This document shows positions 58,114 to 64,000 of a stretch of DNA of 64,000 nt, piece by piece. A program made the position numbers and the translations under genes. The DNA is from Pseudaquabacterium pictum. GTDB taxonomy: Bacteria > Pseudomonadota > Gammaproteobacteria > Burkholderiales > Burkholderiaceae_C. Location of the stretch: positions 124,001-188,000 of the forward strand of contig NZ_BJCL01000006.1 of the NCBI RefSeq assembly GCF_005403045.1, read 5' to 3'. How positions within the stretch are numbered: position 1 is the stretch's first letter; every line of letters begins with the position of its first letter. The notes under the pieces are model-generated. The model saw nothing but the letters and a program-made list of their open reading frames with translations. It was not told the DNA's origin and did not search any database.

Positions 58114-59451
58114 TCAGAGTTTCTTGACCAGCACCTGCGAACGCCGGTCCCAGTTGTATTTGCGCTTGCGCGCCTCGGGCAGCCAGTCGGGGTCGACCTG
58201 CACGAAACCGCGCTTGATGAACCAGTGCATGGTGCGGGTGGTCAGCACGAAGATGCTGTCGAGCCCGGCGGCCTTGGCGCGCTGCTCGATGCGCTTGAGG
58301 ATGCGCTCGCCGTCGCCCTGGCCCTGCACCTGCGGCGAGATCGTCAGCGCGGCCATCTCGCCGGTGCGCGCCTCGGGGTAGGGGTAGAGCGCAGCGCAGC
58401 CGAAGATGACGCCGTCGTGCTCGATGATGGTGTAGTTGGCGACGTCGCGTTCGATCTCGGTGCGCTCGCGGCGCACGAGGGTGCCGTCGCGTTCGAAGGG
58501 CTCGATCAGCTGGATGATGCCGCCCACGTCGTCGGCGGTGGCCTCGTGCAGGGATTCCAGTTTCTCGTCCACCACCATGGTGCCGATGCCATCGTGGGTG
58601 AATACCTCCTGCAATATCGCACCGTCGACGCTGAATGGCAGGATGTGCGAGCGCTCGACACCGGCTTCGCAGGCTTTCACACAATGTTGCAGATAAAACG
58701 CGGTGTCGGTGGGCTGCGCTGGCGGCGGCAGTTGTGCCAGCAGGCGTTTGGCATCGGCCAGGGCCAGTTCGGTGTCGATGGCGCTGTCGGGGTCGCTGCG
58801 GTCCTCGGCAATGCCGGGAATCTCGGTCATGAACAGCAGTTTGTCGGCCTGCAGCGCGATCGCGGTGGCGGTGGCCACGTCTTCCATCGTCAGATTGAAG
58901 GCCTCGCCGGTGGGCGAAAAACCGAAGGGGCTCAGCAGCACCAGCGCGCCGATGTCGATGGCGCGGCGGATGGTCGGGCCATCCACCCGGCGCACCACGC
59001 CGGAATGCATGAAATCCACGCCGTCGACGATGCCCACTGGCCGCGCTGTCAGAAAGTTACCTGAGACCACCCGCACCGTGGCATTGGCCATCGGGGTATT
59101 GGGCAGACCCTGGGAAAACGCGGCCTCGATTTCAAAGCGCAATTGGCCAGCGGCTTCCTGGGCGCAATCGAGCGTCACCTCGTCGGTGATGCGCAGGCCG
59201 TGGCTGTAGCGGCTGGCATGGCCCTTGGCGGCCAGTTGCTCATTCACCTGCGGCCGGAAGCCATGGACCAGCACCAGCTTGATGCCCATGGCATGCAGGA
59301 TGGCCAGGTCCTGCACGAAGTTGTTGAGCTTGCCCGCGGCAATCGCCTCGCCGGCCAGGCCCACCACGAAGGTCTTGCCGCGGTAGGCGTGGATGTACGG
59401 CGCCACGGCGCGGAACCACGGGATGAAGGTGTGCGGGAAGACCAGGCTCAT
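58114..59451 (-). CDS. argA: Amino-acid N-acetyltransferase (N-acetylglutamate synthase) ArgA (445 aa)
   Basis: The first step of arginine synthesis. The N-terminal amino-acid kinase-like domain (PYIHAYRGKTFVVGLAGEAI, LVLVHGFRPQVNEQL, GIVDGVDFMHSGVVRRVD) serves in arginine feedback. The C-terminal GNAT domain (about 300-445) has ALTISPQVQGQGDGERILKRIEQRAKAAGL as the acetyl-CoA site and ends with RGFVQVDPDWLPEARKRKYNWDRRSQVL. The start is ATG 59451. yggX lies downstream; the XRE-cupin gene lies 84 bp upstream. Confidence 0.95.
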   Translation of the reverse strand: MSLVFPHTFIPWFRAVAPYIHAYRGKTFVVGLAGEAIAAGKLNNFVQDLAILHAMGIKLVLVHGFRPQVNEQLAAKGHASRYSHGLRITDEVTLDCAQEAAGQLRFEIEAAFSQGLPNTPMANATVRVVSGNFLTARPVGIVDGVDFMHSGVVRRVDGPTIRRAIDIGALVLLSPFGFSPTGEAFNLTMEDVATATAIALQADKLLFMTEIPGIAEDRSDPDSAIDTELALADAKRLLAQLPPPAQPTDTAFYLQHCVKACEAGVERSHILPFSVDGAILQEVFTHDGIGTMVVDEKLESLHEATADDVGGIIQLIEPFERDGTLVRRERTEIERDVANYTIIEHDGVIFGCAALYPYPEARTGEMAALTISPQVQGQGDGERILKRIEQRAKAAGLDSIFVLTTRTMHWFIKRGFVQVDPDWLPEARKRKYNWDRRSQVLVKKL

Positions 59452-59535
59452 GGGGTGGCGCGGGTGGCGGCCGGGGTGGCGCGCGAAGTTGCCGGGATTG
59501 TGCCGCAGGGGGTCTGGCCCGCCGGGCACGCTGGA

Positions 59536-60135
59536 TCAACCGTGCAACACCACCAGCAGCGCCGTGGCCACGCCCGGGCCGGGGTTGCGGATGGCATGCG
59601 GCTGGTCGACGGCATAACGCGCGGTTTCACCGGCCGCCAGCGTGGCGCTGCTGTCACCGGCGGTGAGCGACAGCGTGCCGGTCAGCACGCTCAGGTGCTC
59701 GCGCGAGCCGGGGCCGTGGGCGTCACTCTCCAGCGCCGCGCCGGGCTGCATCTGCAGCTCGTACCACTCGAACTGGCCGGCCAGGTCCACCGGGCCCAGG
59801 ATGCGCAATTCGCAGCCGCTGCCATTGCCGTCCTGGGCGCCACGCAGCGTGGGCGTGGCATGGCGGGCCACGGTGGTGATGGCCGGCGTGGCGGGCACCT
59901 CGGCGGCCTGCAGCAGGTCGGTCAGCGGCACGCCCAGCGCATTGGCCAGGCGCCAGACCACAGCCACCGTCGGGTTGGCCTGGGCGCGTTCGATCTGCGA
60001 CAGCATGCTCTTGCTGACGCCGGCGCGGCGCGACAACTCGTCCAGCGAGAGCGCCTGCTGTTCACGCAGCGCAGCCAGCGCAGCGCCGATGCGTGGAGGC
60101 TCGGTCGGGGTGGGGCGGGGGGCGGGTTTGTTCAT
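59536..60135 (-). CDS. XRE-cupin transcriptional regulator, likely of the kbl-tdh operon (199 aa)
   Basis: An N-terminal helix-turn-helix (IGAALAALREQQALSLDELSRRAGVSKSMLSQIERAQANPTVAVVWRLANALGVPLTDLL) joined to a C-terminal cupin (ELQMQPGAALESDAHGPGSREHLSVLTGTLSLTAGDSS). This class binds small molecules in the cupin. It is divergent from kbl across 69 bp crowded with TGTTC/GAACA half-sites that overlap the kbl promoter, so it probably controls threonine-to-glycine conversion. The frame extends far upstream, but I use ATG 60135 because the HTH begins shortly after it. The ligand is unknown. Confidence 0.87.
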   Translation of the reverse strand: MNKPAPRPTPTEPPRIGAALAALREQQALSLDELSRRAGVSKSMLSQIERAQANPTVAVVWRLANALGVPLTDLLQAAEVPATPAITTVARHATPTLRGAQDGNGSGCELRILGPVDLAGQFEWYELQMQPGAALESDAHGPGSREHLSVLTGTLSLTAGDSSATLAAGETARYAVDQPHAIRNPGPGVATALLVVLHG

Positions 60136-60140
60136 GGTGC

Positions 60141-60186
60141 TTGAACAAGTGTACGCTGTTCGATATAGTGAACACATGTTCGATAT
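60141..60186 (+). promoter_or_regulatory. kbl promoter with overlapping regulator half-sites
   Basis: The promoter is TTGAAC (60141-60146), 17 bp, TATAGT (60164-60169). Half-sites of alternating direction cover it: GAACA 60143-60147, TGTTC 60157-60161, GAACA 60170-60174, TGTTC 60177-60181. The 10-mer TGTTCGATAT recurs exactly at 60157-60166 and 60177-60186, 20 bp (two helix turns) apart, over the -10 and the start site. This suits repression by the divergent XRE-cupin protein. Confidence 0.75.
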
Positions 60187-60204
60187 GAAGACCGGAGTCC
60201 GCTG

Positions 60205-61415
<1,211 letters not shown>

Positions 61416-61419
<4 letters not shown>

Positions 61420-62363
61420 GCACACCGAAGATCCTCATCATCGGCGCCAATGGCCAGATCGGCACCGAGCTGGCCGAGGCCCTGGCCCGCCGCCATGGCG
61501 ATGCCGCCGTGGTCACCAGCGACCTGGCACCGCAAGGCCGTGTGCCCGGACTGCGCCATGAAGCGCTGGACGTGACCGATGCCGCCGCGCTGGCGGCGGC
61601 CGTCAAGCGCCACGGCATCACCCAGGTCTACCTGCTGGCCGCGGCGCTGTCGGCCAGCGGCGAGCAGCATCCGCAGTGGGCCTGGCACCTGAACATGACC
61701 GGGCTGCTGAACGTGCTGGAACTGGCCCGCACCGCCAAGCTGCAGCGGGTGTTCTGGCCCAGCAGCATCGCCGCCTTCGGCCCCGGCACGCCGGCCGATG
61801 CGCCCCAGCACACGGTGATGGACCCCGGCACCGTCTACGGCATCAGCAAGCTGGCGGGCGAGCGCTGGTGCGCCTGGTACCACGCCAAGCACGGCGTGGA
61901 CGTGCGCAGCCTGCGCTACCCGGGCCTGATCAGCTGGAAGACGCCGCCCGGCGGCGGCACCACCGACTATGCCGTCGACATCTTCCACGGCGCGCTGCAA
62001 CGCGGCCGCTACACCAGCTTCCTGCGCGCCGACACCCGGCTGCCGATGATGTACATGCCCGATGCCATCCGCGCCACGCTGGCGCTGATGGATGCGCCGG
62101 CCGATGCGATCACCGAGCGTGGCGGCTACAACCTGGCCGCCTTCAGCTTCACGCCGGCCGAGATCGCGGCCGAGATCGCCCGGCTGGTGCCCGGCTTCCA
62201 GCTGGACTGCGCGCCCGATTTCCGCCAGGCGATCGCCGACAGCTGGCCGCAATCCATCGACGACCGCCTGGCCCGGCGCGACTGGGGCTGGGCGCCGCAC
62301 TACGACTTGCGGGCGATGGTGGCGGAGATGCTGGCCGAGCTGCGGCCGCGGCTGACCGCCTGA
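61416..62363 (+). CDS. NAD-dependent L-threonine dehydrogenase, short-chain (SDR) type (315 aa)
   Basis: A UDP-galactose epimerase-like SDR. ILIIGANGQIGTELAEAL is the NAD site, with an YxxxK catalytic pair in VYGISKLAGE and the threonine-dehydrogenase segments YLLAAALSASGEQHP and PGLISWKTPPGGGTTDYAVDIFHGAL. This enzyme class, known from Cupriavidus and animals, oxidises threonine to 2-amino-3-ketobutyrate, the Kbl substrate. The GTG start overlaps the kbl stop by 4 bp. It differs from the zinc-dependent Tdh of E. coli. A tandem repeat at the end gives a second in-frame stop. Confidence 0.9.
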
Positions 62364-62383
62364 TTGACCGCCTAATTTAGGCG
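62353..62383. repeat. Tandem 12-bp repeat and palindrome between tdh and hydrolase
   Basis: TGACCGCCTGAT (62353-62364) is followed directly by TGACCGCCTAAT (62365-62376), one base different. In the dehydrogenase frame each unit encodes L-T-A-stop, so a second stop follows the first by four codons. The second copy is the left arm of the palindrome CGCCTAA-T-TTAGGCG (62369-62383), which also holds the stop of the converging hydrolase gene. Confidence 0.7.
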
Positions 62384-63198
62384 AGGGCGCCGCGCAAGGC
62401 CGCCAGCAGTTCGTCCGGCGCCTCGGCCGGCAGGCTGTGGCCCGACGGCAGGGTGACCACCTTGGCCTTCAGCGCCGCCGCGATCTCGCGGGTGGCGCGT
62501 GGCGGCGTCATCTGGTCGGCGTTGCCGAGGGCCAGCGTCACCTCGGCAGTCACCTTCGCCGCGGCGTCCAGCCCGCCGGTGTAGGCGTCGCAGACGCTGA
62601 AATCATGGTGGAACAGGTTGACGGCGCAGCCGGTCGCGTTCGGGCCGGCCAGACTGCGACGCATCAAAGCCCGGTTGCTGCCGTGCAGCCACATGCCCGG
62701 GCCGGGGTAGCTGGGCTTGGCCGCCAGCGTGCTGATCGAGAAGGCATTGACCATGTCGATGGCCTTCAGCGGCGTGTCGCGGGCGGTGGTCAGCAGGGCT
62801 TCGGACACCTTCATCGGGTAGGCCGTGCCCACCATCACCAGGCGGCCGACCAGCGCCGGCTGCCGCGCCGCGGCCTCCAGGCCGATCAGCGAGCCCATGC
62901 TGTGGCCCACCAGCGTGACCTGGCCGTCGCGCTGCACGCCGGCGGCGGCCAGCAGGGCCAGCAGCCAGTCGGCGGTGGCTTCCACGCTGGGCAGCACCGG
63001 ACCGGCGCTCTGGCCGTGGCCGGGCAGATCCAGCGCCAGCACGCCGTGGCCGTGGTGGGCGCACCACCGGGCCAGCAGGGTCCACACGCTGTGGTCGTGC
63101 AGCGCGCCGTGGATGAAGACCACGCAGGGCAGGGCCGGGTCGAAGGGCTTGCCGCCGGTGTAGACGTGGGCAAGCTGCCCGTTCACATCGATGTTCAT
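62377..63198 (-). CDS. Alpha/beta hydrolase (273 aa)
   Basis: VVFIHGALHDHSVWTLLARW holds the oxyanion loop, LVGHSMGSLIGLEAA the nucleophile serine (GHSMG), and TLPSGHSLPAEAPDEL the histidine; an aspartate before LGNADQMTPP completes the triad. It resembles small ester or carbon-carbon hydrolases. The substrate is unknown. The ATG overlaps the stop of the upstream metY-like gene by 4 bp, so both are made from one message and may act together in sulfur or homoserine-ester metabolism, but this is inference. Confidence 0.85.
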   Translation of the reverse strand: MNIDVNGQLAHVYTGGKPFDPALPCVVFIHGALHDHSVWTLLARWCAHHGHGVLALDLPGHGQSAGPVLPSVEATADWLLALLAAAGVQRDGQVTLVGHSMGSLIGLEAAARQPALVGRLVMVGTAYPMKVSEALLTTARDTPLKAIDMVNAFSISTLAAKPSYPGPGMWLHGSNRALMRRSLAGPNATGCAVNLFHHDFSVCDAYTGGLDAAAKVTAEVTLALGNADQMTPPRATREIAAALKAKVVTLPSGHSLPAEAPDELLAALRGALA

Positions 63199-64000
63199 GC
63201 CGCCTTCTCCGCCACCTTCAACGCCCGCTTCAGGTCGTCGATCAGGTCGGCCGCATCTTCCAGGCCGATCGACAGCCGGATGGTGCCCGGGCCGATCCCG
63301 GCGCGGCCCAGTGCCGCGTCGTCCATTCGGAAGTGGGTGGTGCTGGCCGGGTGGATGACCAGGCTGCGGCAATCGCCCACATTGGCCAGGTGCGAGAACA
63401 GCTTCAGCGCCTCGATGAAGGCCACGCCCTGCGTGCGGCTGCCCTTCAGGTCGAAGCTGAACACCGCGCCGCAGCCGCGGGGCAGCAGCGTCTTCGCCAA
63501 GGCGTGGCTGGGGTGGCCTTCCAGCTCGGGGTAGCCGACACGCGCCACCATCGGGTGGGCGGCCAGCATCTCGACGATCTTGCGGGTGTTCTCCACATGG
63601 CGGGCCATGCGCAGCGGCAGGGTCTCGATGCCCTGCAGGATCAGCCAGGCGGTGTGCGGGCTCATGCAGGCGCCGAAATCCCGCAGGCCCTCGCGCCGGG
63701 CGCGCAGCAGGAAGGCGCCCACCGTGCTCTCTTCGCTGAACACCATGCCGTGGAAGCCGTCGTAGGGTTCGCTCAGCTCCGGGAAGCGGCCCGAGGCGGC
63801 CCAGTCGAACGCGCCCGAATCCACCAGCAGCCCGCCCACCACCGTGCCGTGGCCCGACAGGAACTTGGTGGCCGAGTGGAAGATCAGGTCCGCGCCGTGG
63901 TCGAAGGGCTTCAGCAGCCAGGGCGGGGTGAAGGTGCTGTCGACCAGCAGCGGCAGCCTGGCCTCATGGGCGATGGCGCTGATGGTGGGGATGTCCAGCA
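63195..64000 (-). CDS. metY: O-acetylhomoserine aminocarboxypropyltransferase, MetY type (5' end outside window)
   Basis: A Cys/Met-metabolism PLP enzyme forming homocysteine from O-acetylhomoserine and sulfide. About 267 codons of the C-terminal part are in the window. The visible start LVDSTFTPPWLLKPFDHGADLIFHSATKFLSGHGTVVGG carries the PLP lysine (SATKF). GACMSPHTAWLILQGIETLPLRMARH and SLVIHPASTTHFRMDD follow. The usual length is about 430 aa, so the first ~160 residues lie beyond the window. The stop overlaps the downstream hydrolase start. Confidence 0.9.
   Translation of the reverse strand, partial: LDIPTISAIAHEARLPLLVDSTFTPPWLLKPFDHGADLIFHSATKFLSGHGTVVGGLLVDSGAFDWAASGRFPELSEPYDGFHGMVFSEESTVGAFLLRARREGLRDFGACMSPHTAWLILQGIETLPLRMARHVENTRKIVEMLAAHPMVARVGYPELEGHPSHALAKTLLPRGCGAVFSFDLKGSRTQGVAFIEALKLFSHLANVGDCRSLVIHPASTTHFRMDDAALGRAGIGPGTIRLSIGLEDAADLIDDLKRALKVAEKAA

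Overview
The window is 64 kb of very GC-rich chromosome from a betaproteobacterium. The gene content points to Burkholderiales, probably near Rubrivivax, Leptothrix, Ideonella or Roseateles. The evidence is the caa3-type cytochrome oxidase cluster with its small accessory frames, a long RpoD with a Lys/Ala/Pro-rich N-terminus, the TctDE-TctCBA carboxylate transporter, a PEP-CTERM surface protein and a short-type H-NS. I see no rRNA, tRNA, CRISPR array, transposase, integrase or phage genes. The region reads as core chromosome plus a few catabolic modules. The genus is inference.

Layout. 1-6340: tail of a hydrolase, a photolyase, then an operon yqgE-ruvX-pyrR-pyrB-pyrC'-plsC in which the dihydroorotase-like protein has lost its metal ligands. 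6335-10329: a diguanylate cyclase, an unusual PRPP synthetase and a degenerate HD-GYP protein. 10346-17723: a minus-strand operon headed by a GntR regulator for uptake (TRAP) and breakdown of a four-carbon acid sugar. 17804-23203: housekeeping genes (gpmA, rhodanese, grxC, secB, gpsA, trmL, comF, a bioC-like gene). 23381-28775: a DUF2244 gene and coxB-coxA-small frame-ctaG-DUF2970-coxC, closed by a strong terminator. 28956-34589: dnaB, a radical SAM gene under a LexA box, a thioredoxin-like protein and DsbD. 34651-38528: dnaJ-dnaK-grpE with heat-shock promoters. 38667-44394: an Hsp15-like gene coupled to tctED, then divergent tctCBA. 44511-47333: a large PEP-CTERM repeat protein. 47356-57171: hemH, a cyclase-FHA protein, rpoD, dnaG and a MASE1-PAS-GGDEF-EAL protein. 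57416-60135: hns, yggX, argA and an XRE-cupin regulator. 60205-62363: kbl and a short-chain threonine dehydrogenase. 62377-64000: an alpha/beta hydrolase and a cut metY-like gene.

The regulatory sequences are the most informative part. These include a LexA box on the start codon of the radical SAM gene, sigma-32 promoters before grpE and dnaK, and tandem 7-bp repeats with 11-bp period between tctD and tctC. A set of TGTTC/GAACA half-sites covers the promoter of the threonine-to-glycine operon, beside its divergent regulator. A sigma-70 promoter gives rpoD a leader of about 300 nt. No wholly new multi-gene system stands out. The best leads are the regulator-operator pairs and the degenerate enzymes (PyrC', HD-GYP, BioC-like).
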